A stretch of 64,000 bases of DNA, from NCBI GenBank assembly GCA_030761205.1, contig JAULJL010000010.1, positions 2,113,001 through 2,177,000 of the forward strand. Direction: 5' to 3'. The notes under the pieces are model-generated. The model did no database searches. It was not told where the DNA came from and worked only from the letters and a program-made list of their open reading frames with translations. The translations under genes and the position numbers were made by a program. Within the stretch, counting starts at the first letter, position 1. The number at the start of each line of letters is the position of its first letter. The stretch comes from Fremontodendron californicum (taxonomy: Eukaryota > Streptophyta > Magnoliopsida > Malvales > Malvaceae). Shown one piece after another: positions 12,800-25,199 of the stretch.

Positions 12800-13300
12800 C
12801 CCTTAGACAGTTGACGTCATCTTGCTAACTAGGCCACTGCCTTTCGACTGAATTCCTAATGGGGTTGTGGGACTCTTTTTTATCTGTTCATAGGCCTGTT
12901 AAGGAGAGTTTTTTGGGTCTTAAAACGTCAGCTCGATCAAGAAAACAACAAAACTTTTAAGACCCAAACAGAGGGTTTTCTTGTTTTGTTTTGTCTTTTT
13001 AAGAACTATTTTCTGAGGTCAGTGCGGAATTTAGTTTAGACAGCTCAAGTCAACTCCATTGCAATCAACTCCCAAAGAAGCTTCTGTCATTGGCTCATTT
13101 TGATGCAATGAAAGATTATAATCATATAAATTATTAGCAAATTACTAGTTTATATTATATGAATTCAGTTAGGTGAGTGGTTTTACTTGATTTTTCTTTT
13201 TGCCAGCAACCTTTTGCATGTGGTGTCTAGCTGCTAAAGCAAATTATCTAAGATTTAAGTGTTTAAAAGGATTAGGATTTGTGGTTTGACTTCAAGTTTT
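12800..13300. other. Intergenic DNA with no recognised gene
   Basis: The only visible features are short T-rich stretches. There is no coding pattern on either strand. Confidence 0.35.
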
Positions 13301-13309
13301 CAACAGAGG

Positions 13310-13770
13310 AGGCAAACTGAGGAGTTTGGGTTAAGCAATTTTGGGTTTGGATTATTTTTAGATTCCGACTGTATTTTATTTGGATTTTTTTGGATTCATA
13401 TTATTTTGAGCTCAGATTTTTTTGTTTTTTTTTCAATTTCAAATAATTTCGGGTTCGAATTTTTTCGGATTTCGGCCGGAGTTAGATTCGGACTAGTTAG
13501 ATCATTTTTTAGATTTTATGAAAGATGTAACCATTTCAGCATGCCTTTTGAGTTCGGGTCGAGTTTGAGTACATATTTTTTTGGGTTTCGATCATTCGAG
13601 TTCGGGTTTCTTAAGTCCGAATCATTTCAAGTTCGAGTAATTTCAAGTTCAGTTTTTTTGGATTAGAATTTTTTTTTTCGGATTCGAATCTTTAACTTTT
13701 TTAATTATATTAAGTTCGGATGAATTCAAATTCAATTTTTTTTTTCAAACGAATTTTCAAATTTAAATTC
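13310..13770. repeat. Degenerate TTCGGGTT/TTCGAGTT-rich repeat
   Basis: Many imperfect short units of the type TTCGGRTTYG spaced by T-rich DNA. The 135-codon ORF across it is an artefact of the repetitive units. Plant genomes carry non-autonomous transposons made of such units, but I could not find clean ends or a target duplication here. Confidence 0.5.
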
Positions 13771-13801
13771 ATTTTGACACCTTTAATTTTCAAATAGCTC
13801 T

Positions 13802-14124
13802 ATACTATGTTTGGAAACATGAATTTGAAAATTTGGATTTGGATTTCATTTGCTATATAAATTGTGAGAATGAAATGTATACATTATGTATAAATTAGTT
13901 AAGACTCAATATGATTATATATTTGAAAAGTATAAAAACATGAATTTCAAATTCACAAATAGCTATAGATATTTCAAATTCACCATTAAATAGGTATTCA
14001 ACAAATTTATGGATTTGAAACATAATCATCAATGTTACTTTTATATGTATTTTATTCACAATTTACACTATTTTTAAAATTCAAATCCATCTTTTGAAAT
14101 CCAAATTTTCAAACGCAACTCTAA
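13802..14124. mobile_element. Foldback MITE-like element, about 320 bp
   Basis: The left arm (CTATGTTTGGAAACATGAAT, then TTTGAAAATTTGGATTT) is matched in reverse complement by the right arm (AAATCCAAATTTTCAAACGC). The interior is AT-rich and also self-complementary in parts. CTCTA occurs on both sides, a possible short target duplication. Superfamily not assigned. Confidence 0.5.
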
Positions 14125-16016
14125 TGAATTTGTATTATTGGATGCAATTTGTTGTTTGTATATTTAACTTAGAATAATACTCCTTTGTCTAATTAGGCTC
14201 TATCTGATAAGACTTGAGCAATTAGTTTTTAGATTTTCTTTTAGTTGAATGATCAGTGGTTCTAACCTCTATGATTTGCTACAATTTGGTACAACCAAAG
14301 CACATTCATTGAGGCATAAAAAATAATAATAATAATAACAATAAAAAAAATAAAAAAAAACCCAAAAAACTTGCCTATTGAAACAGGAAAGCAAAGCAAT
14401 CTTGGTTATGTTCTCAATTTTAGTTGCTCCTAGCTATTTTACACAATGGAATGAGATGTCAAAATAAGATACCTGCTCTCTGGCCTTTTTGTTTCATACC
14501 ATTTTTCTATTGCTTTTTGGAGCCCCCTTTATTCTATTATCTTCCTTTGAGAAAGTTAAAAATCTAAAGAGAAAGATAAATCTGCTTAAAAAGAGTTGAA
14601 AGTCACTTCAGATTTTATTTTTATCAAAATTAGTGAAGCAAGCAATGTTTAAAATAGATCTGGTATGGGTTTTCTGAAACATGTTAGATTATTCATTATT
14701 TGGGCTTAAAACATGTTTTACTAGGTTTCTTTTCATTGTTGTAACCTGTAATAACAAAGTTCAATGAGTTCTTAAATCTGAACTTGTCAAGCATTTAGTA
14801 GCACATTAAAAGTAGTATAAAGGAGAAAGAAAAAAAAAAGAAGAAATCTTGCTTTTTTATTTTTGTTTCCCCTTTGGATGATTGTTGGTACTTTAGCTAG
14901 AAAGGAGTTTTTAGTAAAGCAAATGTACCAGGTTGTCAATCTTCATTCCCTTCCCAAAAAAAGGCACATTAGCTTTTCTCAGAATTCTTCAATTTACAGA
15001 CAGACATATATCTACTACTGGCTCTGGCTGCTAACTTTCAAATGTTCTTTTTTAACATAACCCCATTTCCCTGTAACATAATTACATGATTAGTTTTCTG
15101 ATTAGAGCAATCAAAGGAACCGAAAGTTGGAATTAAAGGAGTGTGTGCAAATGTGTTTTTTTATACATATAAAGAAAGTTGTAGTATGAAAATATGAGAA
15201 GTGGTTTTAAATGTTGGAATTTGAATTTCAAATCTGTTAAATGTCATCTTTTAAAAGTAGTTGCATTAACCGACTGAACTAAGTTCCGTGTTCGTGTGCA
15301 AATGTGTTCTATTACTAAACTAAACAGTTTTAAGGAAATTGATCATAGATTAATCCTTTTATTTTGTGTGGTGAAGACATGATTTAGTCCTTTCTTAGTC
15401 CATGAGACATGTTTCAGCACATGATTTAGTCCTTTCTTAGGCTAAAAAGGATTCTTGTTTGTGGACCTTGATAGTACTGCTCCTTTGTATTTGTTCAAAT
15501 TGTGAAGCACATGATTGGATATACTGGGAAAATTGAAGAAACAAAACCAACAATGTTAGATGTAAAATGGGATTTCATTGCCTAAATGTTCTTGATTTAC
15601 ACTGCATTGTATACCATTGTGGGGATTAGGACCATGACAACACAGATAAATTATAAGATTTAATTGATTTATCTGCAAAGGAAAACAGAAACAATGACAT
15701 ATTGCAGTTGATTGATATAAATCAAGTCTTGATCCCCTATGGTATGCATCAATTTTTCTTTGAACTTTGGACCATCCCATATGAGAGAGAGAGGAGGTGG
15801 AGTGGGGACAGAAATGGGGAAGGGATAGATACCTTTTGCTGGTTATGATTGGCATTGACTCCCTTGTCCAAATGTCTTTGGAAAGTTCACTTTTTCTGTC
15901 ACAATTGTGGGATTCTACACTTCCCTATTCTGCCACACCCTTGTGACACCCCCCCACCCATATGGCCATAAGGGCCATAGCCCTTCCCATTTTTCCACCA
16001 CTATACATACACTGCC
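14125..16016. other. Intergenic DNA with no recognised gene
   Basis: There is one short direct repeat (ACATGATTTAGTCCTTTCTT, near 15378 and 15419). The ORFs at 14863 (+) and 15556 (-) lack any family motif or gene-like codon pattern. Confidence 0.35.
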
Positions 16017-16029
16017 AAATTGCTTACCC

Positions 16030-16230
16030 ATGAATTGGTTCAATTAGATGACTACTTATTAGTGTCTTGACAAGTATCAGGGTTCGAGTCTCACTAGCAG
16101 TTTCACTTGATGGGTGATCAGTAAGTACCACTATTAGTCTTAATGTTTCTATTTGAAACATGTGGCATGCCCTGACCCTTAATTGAAATAACTTCCCCTC
16201 ATCTAAACTTTTGAAAACCAAAAAAAAAAA
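16030..16230 (+). mobile_element. tRNA-derived SINE with poly(A) tail
   Basis: The body begins ATGAATTGGTTCAATTAG and contains a good Pol III B box, GGTTCGAGTCTC, at 16081-16092, about 50 bp from the start. It ends in an A run (16219-16231). A 13-bp direct duplication, AAATTGCTTACCC, flanks it at 16017-16029 and 16229-16241, the last As of the tail counting as its first bases. These are the defining marks of SINE retrotransposition. The A box is weak. Insertion looks fairly recent because the duplication is perfect. Confidence 0.85.
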
Positions 16231-16241
16231 ATTGCTTACCC

Positions 16242-19200
16242 TCTCTCCATCTTTGTCTCGCTTCATTAGCCAATATTAATGGGTGCATTTTCTATGGATT
16301 TTGTGGTTTTGTTTGGCCAACTCAAGGCACTGTTTTAGTCCCCCCCAATCTTTGAGGCTTGACAGATGCATGGGAGTTTCAGATGCAGAAGCATTGCCTT
16401 TTGAATTCTGAATCATATTTTTGAAAAAAGTTATGTGATTTGGGCACTTCGTTATTGTTTATCTGTATTGTCCTTTTCTTCTTATGTCAAAGCAAATGGC
16501 AAAGCTGGTTTTGTGTGCAGAATGATGCTAACAACAAGTAAATTTGAAAATTTCTACCTCCATGCATGCCTCAAGAGTCAAGACTGACAAATTATCATTA
16601 TCAAATAAATTTACCCCAGAAAATTACTGGTATAGCTAGTAAAATACATGAACAATTTTGTAGGAACCAATAAATTTTTTTCTTTCTTTCTTTTCAAAAA
16701 CCAGAGAAAACAATTGGTACTGCTAATGATATGCAGTAACAGATGGTTAGAGATTTTGTAATAAGCTATATATGAACAACATTTTGTAACAGGACAGATT
16801 GAGTTATAGTTTTGTTTCCACAAGAAACAAACAACAATGGTAGCAGAAACAAAAAACAAGCACCTAAGTAGCAGAGTCCTTATAATCTGTTCCCTGAATT
16901 TTCAAGGTTTCCTTTGAATTCATACATATTTTGTTTTCATTTCTAGTTTGTCTTCTTTGATCACTTGAGTTGAATGTTTATAGTAAAAGATTCCTTGAGA
17001 AGTGCAAATTTGCTGCAACTACAAGATGTTACTCACCAACTTCTGATTGATTTTCAAGTTTCAACTCCTCTTCAGATTAATCCTGTATCTTCAATATATA
17101 TAAAATTTACATGGTCCTAAGGGATCTTGGCATTGTTTAACCATTCAGAAAATTTATTTTGAAATAAACCTTGGCTATTATTGAGGCAATGTAAACCTGA
17201 TTCAAAAATCCTGGAGACACATGTGTATTCTAACCTAATCTTGTGCTTATAAACTGACAACTTTTAAAGAAAAATCTCAGTATTGCATCAAGCATGGAAT
17301 CCTGAGCCTGTTAGATTAAGGGATGTTATTTTTTGTTATCCACAATTAAAGAATGTCATCAATTTCATTGATCTATATGAAGTATGTCTGTCAGTTTCAT
17401 TTGAAAATTTGATTCTCTTCACTTACATTTAAAAAACCAATTAGTACGATTTACATGTTTTTCTTGGTATTGTTCTACTTTTGTCGTTGAGAAGCTACTC
17501 CATCTGTCTTGTATAAAAATCTAGATAATAAGATAAAATAGAAGTTTCATTTGTTTAATATTTATTGGAACTGCAAAATTTTCAACCCTTTGCTGATGGA
17601 GATTGAAATATCAGAGATTCAGAAAGCTCCAAAAACTCCATCCTGGCTCTCTCTCATTGACGAAGAATCACCTAGGAAAGCTAATATATGAACAAGTAAA
17701 TGATGATGTTAAATACCCAGATTATGTTAATCAGTTTCATAATCTCATATACATTAATACTTCTCAAAGGGTATTATCTCATATTAATCTGTCATTTTAG
17801 AAATTCGCAGCAAACAATTGAATTAACAGAATTAGCCAAAAATTTCAGTTAATCTAAGCCATATTTAATCCTGAAGTTTAATCATATTTAAACATCATTT
17901 TTTTTTCCTCTAAGCTACCTTTGCTTATAATGCTCATTTGTTTATAGACTAGGCTTTTGGATTTTTCTGCAATCTCAATATAAAAATTATTAATAATAAA
18001 GTTTTTCAATAAGAAAAGTCTTTCTGTTCTTGTTGCAGTGATAAAAGAAACTTTTTCTCAGTAGTTGGGTATGACGACAAAAATAGAGACCTGGCCACCT
18101 TACAATTACACACATAACCCTACATTTTTTTTCTTTTATTTTTTGTATCGATCTTGGAAAAGGTTAAGCCCCAATAAGCATTTTTTATTTTATTTTAAGT
18201 GTGTGGATTCTATGACAAACATTAATCTCTTTGATACTGAAGGACAATCTGGTATCTAAGAAGATTTAGACAAAGAGAAACCACAAAACCTTAATTTCCT
18301 TTTAAGCATCCGATGTCTCCGTGAGAGCTTCCTTTTGTTTTTAACCTTATTATTGTTAGCAACTTACATTTGGACATAAACAAGTTTTTGATTAGTGTTC
18401 ATAATCCTTTATATTTGGAAGGACTTGCTTAGATTAGTTAAAAAACCAAGTTAAATACCAGCTTTTCCAAGTGGATTAGGGCTATATGTGACCTTTTAGT
18501 TGAAACATTTTAACAATTAATCAAACTAACCCATCATTTCACCTATGTTAAGCAACCTTTTTAATACTGTAAATGATGATTTTGTTAATTGAATTGAATT
18601 GCTTGATTTGCCAATTGTGAGATAGAAACTTTTGCCATATATACATGTGATAGGCTGGTATTCACATTTGGGGTCAACAAGTTGGTGAATGGTTCAAGCA
18701 AAGTGCGGAACTAACTTCATGGCTGAAGTTGGAGGGGAAAGAAAAACTTGACCTTTTGGTCTTTTCAGATTTTGTTGAGAAAAGATATATATGTTAGCTA
18801 AGACAAGTAATTCTGGTGGCCAGAATTCTGTAGCTCTGCAGTTTTGGCTTATTACAATAGTAAGCCTAAACATGAAATGACCAGCAAATTAGTAGAGTAT
18901 TTGTTTTCCAAAGACAAACCTTTATCCCACTGAAATAAAAATAAGCAATGCATAAATAATGAAAAAGGTCTAATCCCATCAAACAAATGAAAACTATTAG
19001 CCAAAATAAACAGGTAATTTGAGAAAATTTGATAAAGGAGATGATCAAATTACAAATCCATTTTGACAGTTGACATTTTAGAGCTATACTCGAGACATAT
19101 TAGAGATTTGCTCATTACATATTTTACCAAAATAAAATAATTTTTGGGTTATTAAAAGAAATTCTGATAACTACCCATATCTCTAATACTATCCCTAAAG

Positions 19201-19344
19201 TCTTACAGGTATGAAACTGAATGGATAGTCATAATGTGTAGTAGCAGTATGAGACAGGGCAGCAGGGACGGTCACCAACTCCCACTTGCTTTCCAACAAG
19301 AGAAAAGAATGTGGAAACTGAGGTATCAATAAATAACTAAATGC
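16242..19344. other. Intergenic DNA with no recognised gene
   Basis: About 3 kb of AT-rich DNA. The ORFs at 16611, 17603, 18065 and 18866 are short, carry no known motif and have no credible splice partners. Nothing else seen. Confidence 0.35.
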
Positions 19345-19897
19345 TTGTTTAGATTAAAATTTCTTTGGGTAAATTTAAGAAACATATCCTTTTTAATATA
19401 ATAATTATTAAATGATATAATGAATAAAAATTATTTTAAAAAATATATAAAATATAAAATTATTAAAAAAGAAATTGTAAAGATCTTTGATAAAAAATCT
19501 TTTTTTTCTCTCTTATTTTTTAATTTATTTTTTTAATTAAAAAATAAAAATTTTAATTTTAAAACATATTTTTTTATTTTTATTTACTTTTTTAATTAAA
19601 AAATTTAAAAAAGTAATAAATAATACAAATAATATTTCTAAAATTAATTTTTTTTATTTTTTAAAATTTTTAAAAAATAAATATTTAAATATTTTATTTT
19701 TTTAATTTAATTTTAATTAAAATTTTTAAAAAAAATAATAATTTTTTAATAAAAAAAAATCGTTAAAATTTTTTTTATCTTTATAATATTTTTTTAATAA
19801 TTTTTAACTCTTTTAAATAATTCTTAATTATTATATCATTTAACAATTATTCAATAATATTTACCCAATTTCTTTCTCTAAACTCTTAAACAGTCAT
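19345..19897. mobile_element. Long AT-only inverted-repeat element
   Basis: The left segment with ATTTCTTTGGGTAAAT and the right segment with ATTTACCCAATTTCTTT are inverted copies about 500 bp apart; outside them GTTTA and TAAAC continue the symmetry. The interior is nearly pure A/T with alternating A and T runs that can fold on themselves. Probably a MITE or foldback element. Target duplication not found. Confidence 0.5.
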
Positions 19898-20620
19898 AGC
19901 CACTATTTATCTACCTCTCATTTGTCGACTTTAGACCTCCGGTTGAGTGAAGAGAAGTGTCCACTTTGGCCAATTGACAATTGACAGCAAGGGGGGTACA
20001 GTGTCGTAAACAAAGCTGTGTGTACCTATGTCAACTTTCTTCTTCCCTTAAAGCCCACGAGCTGGTTTTACATCTTTTAATGTAAAAAAGAGACCCTCCT
20101 CATTGCAAAAGCTAACTGATTTATAGAGTGAGTGAAGTGAATACCTTAGAAAAGAGAAAGAAAAATTGGTCAAAAGCCAAAAAGTCTTTATCTTTTTCTT
20201 AGCATAGTTGTGGGTTTTTATGCAAAAGCAATTTCAGCCCTCTGCTAAGTTTCAGGCTGTTTTAAGCAGCAAAATGATCACTTTCTGCTTTGTGAGTAGT
20301 TCCTGGAAGTCCTAGTACTCTTAAAAATGCAACAAGACAAGTTAAGTTTTGGAGTGTAATCACGGGTCTCTGAGAACCCACATGGTCTCTCTCTCTCTCT
20401 TCACAATTGTGTACCTGGTTCATCTTCCTCAGAACCCTTTTCGATGTTCCTTGTTTTTTCTTTTAGAGCCTAATTGGTAAAGGCCTCTACTTTGTTCCAT
20501 TTTCTGCTGTCCTTGTTTCAAAGATTTTTTTTTTCTTTGGTTTTTCTGTTCAGTTATAAACAATCTTTCTCTGATAATATTTTCTCAGTGATTGGATTTC
20601 AAGGCAGTGGAGAAAGTAAA

Positions 20621-23600
20621 ATGTTGGGATTGAGAGTGACATCATCAAGACACAAGCGATCAAAGAGGTGACTGTTCAAAATCTTTTGTTAGTTTGCGAT
20701 CACCTTTTGTTGTACTTTGATGTTAAGAGTTTTCTCTAACTGGAAGGAGTTCTGAGATGGGGTTGCTTAAGAAAAAACTTGGAACTTTGAGCATTTTCAG
20801 AAGTAGAAAACCTGAAGAGGCATTTGCCTATTCTCCTTTATCAGTTTGGCTTCATGTCCCTACTCCTTAATTTTGGTCGGTCATTAACGTTTTCCTGTGG
20901 TCCAGATGGAGTAACAAGGGGAAGTTTTGTAAATCATGAAACTGCTTGAAATTTGGCTTCTGACATAAAATGTTTCTTTTCTTTGCTTAAGATTTGTTGA
21001 GTATACTTTTTTTCTTTTTATAAGAATTGTAATTAATAAGTAATAGGTGAGTTACTTTAAGGAATTGAAAAACGTTCTGAGATGGTTTTCAGAAAATGAT
21101 AGCTAAGTGGACCACTGGTACAGGGTGAGGGAAGACACCCTTGGTCTTCTTGCTTGTAGAAATATGTGGAAAAAAAAGTTATCTTTTTGCTTGAGTTTTG
21201 CAAAATACTCATGAGAGGGCTACGCATTGCAATGACACCCCTCAAATCCTGCCTTTTGCAAATTTTATCTATTGATTCTTGGCGCTTGATTTTGTCATAT
21301 AGCAGCTTTCCTGATAAGAAAGGAGTTGAGGAAGATGGCTTGGATAGTTCTCTTGAGGCATCAAATCGTATAAAGCTGGTAATTCATTCCCTTTTTCCTT
21401 TAACTCTAAAAGTAATTCGTAAGCTATTATTTTTCTATAGTTGGTTAGAGAGCATAAAGCATAATAATTTGATTATCTTATTGTTTCTTTGACTAATGCC
21501 TATATTTCTCCAGCATCCAATCTAAAGGCCTAATACAGTGCCGGCCATATAACTTATTACAAGGATCTCTTTTTCCCTTCCCTTTGCCACGTTCCTTTCT
21601 TTTTCTTTTTTTTTCTTTACCTCTTTATTGCTACATATGATACTATGTAAGAGGTGGTGGTTCAAAGTAGGAATCATATAATCAAATTATTTGATATAAA
21701 TCAGTCTTTAGCTCTAAATCAAGATGGAGCTGAATAAAAAAAAATGATTGTATTTAATTTATGCCTGAAAAACTGGGATATAAGGCTTTGTTTAGCTGAG
21801 TTTAATGTCTCTTGATATAGACTAATTATTCGAGATCAATGACAGAATAGTCATCCTAAATTAATCTGCTCCTAGAGAATATTTTTCCATTGGCCAAGGG
21901 TCTGATTTATATATCTGGTAACAGGATATGAGGCACTTGAAGGACTCTGTCAAAACCCAGAAGAAGCAATCTCCCACTCCCAGCACTGAGGTCCAAAACT
22001 CTATGAAGCAAGAGGTGTGGAACTGAACCTGTTTTATCATTTTACTCATCTTTGGATATCACAGGGCTCGAAATCGATTCCGGAGTGGCCCAGTTAGATC
22101 TTTTATTACCCAAGATTAGCCAATAGCTCACAAGTTACAAAGTTCTATTTCTCATGATTTATCATTTTCTTTCCAAAAACTTTTGTGCAGATTCTACAGC
22201 TTGAGAAAAGATTACAAGATCAATTTGAGGTTCGTCGTGCAATGGAAACAGCATTGGGTTATAGAACTTCCTCCCATGATGATAGAAATGAAACATCAGT
22301 GTCCATAACTAAGGTAGCTACCTTTCTAAAGTCTTATTTCTCTGGTAGGAGTTTATTGTTTCTGACTTTCTATTCTTCTTCTTCTTGGTCTTTTAATGAT
22401 ATCACTCCCGGCGCTGCTGCTTCTAGCCTCAGTGGACAATTGAATTCTTATTTATGCCAATGTTTACCTTAGATTTAGTTTCTTGACTCTACTTTTAGCC
22501 CTTTCATTATATGTTCTTCATGTCTGCCTCTTGATTGTTGACACTGTTTTTCTGCAGCCAGCTACCGAGTTAATCAAGGAAATTGCTGTGTTAGAGTTGG
22601 AAGTTGTATATTTGGAGCAGTACCTTCTCTCGTTGTATAGAAAAGCCTTTGATCAACAAGTGTCTTCTATATCACCATCTAAAAGGGATGAAAGGTTAAA
22701 GACACCAGTAGATACCCCAAGACGGAGATTTTCGGAAGTTTCCAAACCTGATGATGCATCAAAAGTTGAAAACTCAGCTGTACAGTCTGGTTACCGTGAC
22801 AATTCAGTCAAGGAGCCTAGTGGCTTTGGAGAAGAAAAACTATTAGATTCTGGTGTTCATCGCTGTCATTCCTCACTATCACAGCGTTCAGTATTTTCAA
22901 GTAGGACTTCTCCTCCGGATAAGACTTTGGCTAAAGCTGTACGTGCCTGCCATTCACAACCTTTGTCCATGATGGAGGTAACTTACTTTTGGCATGCAAT
23001 CTTCTCAGAAAATTTGTATTTCTTTGTACTTTACATTTTTGTTTTTTGCTGGTTATATTACATCATAGTAAAGCATTACAGTCATTTATTGTTTCTGGAA
23101 AACTGATGAGCAATAGCTTATGTAGATTACCTTTAGTTGGTTTTTGGAATAAATGATTGCAAATGTCTCATTGCTTGAGATAATGTAGTTCAATCATCAT
23201 CATCCCATATTTATTGCATCAACAAGAGAACGAGTTAAATTTATGGGAGAACAATCTCTCATATAATAGGTATATGACAATTTGAGGATCTTTTGTGGTT
23301 GTAACTTTTGCTTGGTTCTCTACAGTATGCTCAGAATGCATCGAATATAATCAGTCTGGCCGAACATCTTGGCACTCGCATTTCTGATCATGTTCCAGAG
23401 ACACCAAACAAGCTTTCTGAGGATATGATCAAGTGCATGGCTGCTATATATTGCAAGCTTGCAGACCCACCTTTGATCCAAAACGGATTTTCATCTCCCA
23501 ATTCATCCATGTCATCAGCCAGTGCCTTTTCCCCACAGGAACAGCATGACATGTGGAGTCCAGGGTTCAGAAATAATTCATCTTTTGATGTACGGTTAGA

Positions 23601-25199
23601 TAACCCTTTTCACGTGGAAGGGCTTAAAGAGTTTAGTGGACCATATAGCACAATGGTTGAAGTGCCATGGATTTTCAGAGATAGTCACAAACTGGGTGAT
23701 GTGGAACACTTGCTACAAAATTTCAGGTGCGTCTTTCTGACGTGCAAATGTCACAAGAAAACCTGTTTCTGATGATGTTAGGATCATTTAAGCAAACATT
23801 AGATCTCTTCTCCTGTTGCAGTTTTTCATGTGTTTATCAAATTATTTTGTTATAGGTCACTTATCTGTCGACTGGAAGGAGTTGATCCTAGGAAGTTGAA
23901 ACATGAAGAGAAGCTGGCATTCTGGATAAACATACATAATTCATTAGTGATGCATGTAAGTGTTCTCATCAATGAAAAGAATCTGCTGTAATAGTGTTGG
24001 CTCCAATTTTAATGAAATAGATTGTATTCACTCTTTCTTTTCCTCCATAATAGGCTTTTTTGGCTTATGGTATCCCACAAAATAATGTGAAGAGACTCTT
24101 TCTACTGTTGAGGGTAAGAATAACTCGTCGTCTCATTGTTGCATCTCTTGAACGATGAAAATAGATGGTATGTGTTATCTTATACTCTTGTACTGTTCAG
24201 GCTGCATATAATATTGGGGGTCACACCATCAGTGCAGATACAATACAAAGTTCCATCCTTGGATGTCGTATATCTCGTCCTGGACAGGTAGATCTCAAGG
24301 CTCATCTTTCCTGTCCTCGATTTTGATTCTTTAATTTCTTTAAATTGTTGAAGATCTTGTAGAGACAGGACTCTAGTTCAAAATGGCTATGTTCTTCCTG
24401 AGAAACTTGTCTATGATATCCATGATGGATGTTTCGGCTTGGCCGAAAAGGCATAAAAGGCAGAGGGAACTTGTCAATTATTTCACATGAGACGCAACAA
24501 AAGCATTTAGTTTTAGTTTTTAATATTCCCAGTGAGCTTGATTTAACTCATGTTTTAAGGTGGTGCTGATAAAGCTTTCCTGCTTGTAGTGGCTTCGGTT
24601 ATTACTTTCTTCAAGGGCAAAATTTAAAACTAGAGATGAGAGGCAGGCATATGCAATTGAACATCCAGAACCTCTTTTACACTTTGCGCTCTGTTCGGGA
24701 AACCATTCTGATCCTGCGGTACTATATCATATTTGATTTGTGTTTTTTTTTCCCAACTATTAGCACCAATGTTAGGATGTTTATGAACCAGTTGAAAGAT
24801 GTTGATTTTGGAGTTTCCCATGATAAAGCTTTCCTTGGTGTTTTCTTTTCATATGGAAATTATCAGCCTTCTCATTATATTTATACTTTTCTTTAGATCC
24901 GTGCCTACACGCCAAAGAGAGTATTTCAAGAGCTGGAAGCTGCAAAAGAAGAGTACATCCGGGCTACGTTTGGTGTTCGCAAAGACCAGAAAATTCTGTT
25001 ACCAAAGATTGTAGAGTCATTCGCTAAGGATTCGAGTTTGTGTCCGGCTGGTGTCATTGAAATGATCCAACACTCTTTGCCTGAATCACTTCGTAGGAGT
25101 ATTAGAAAATGCCAGCTAGGAAAATCCCGCAAGAGCATTGTATGGATTCCTCACAATTTTACCTTTAGGTATCTAATATCTAAAGAATTAGTAAGATGA
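20621..25199 (+). CDS. DUF547 protein with N-terminal MIP1 leucine-zipper domain
   Basis: Eleven exons join in frame with GT-AG introns: 20621-20667, 21306-21378, 21925-22014, 22191-22313, 22558-22977, 23326-23726, 23856-23955, 24054-24113, 24201-24287, 24590-24718 and 24897-25199, giving 610 residues. The MIP1 leucine-zipper region is at about residues 50-160 (LQLEKRLQDQFEVRRAME, then IKEIAVLELEVVYLEQYL). A serine-rich linker follows. The DUF547 domain covers about residues 385-535, with the FWINIHNSLVMH motif and GCRISRPGQ. The C-terminus ends FRYLISKELVR. The leader holds a CT repeat at 20390-20402. Known: DUF547 plant proteins are related to MIP1, a partner of MADS factors, but their biochemical role is unknown. 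The first exon is short (47 nt), so the start is the least certain part. Confidence 0.9.

Noticed and set aside
13259..13666. 135-codon + strand ORF
   Set aside because: Phe/Ser-rich translation of TTCGGGTT-type repeats; not a protein.
24419..24470. Small hairpin TTCGGCTTGGCCGAA as a possible terminator or microRNA
   Set aside because: Stem of only six bases inside a DUF547 intron; too small for a precursor.
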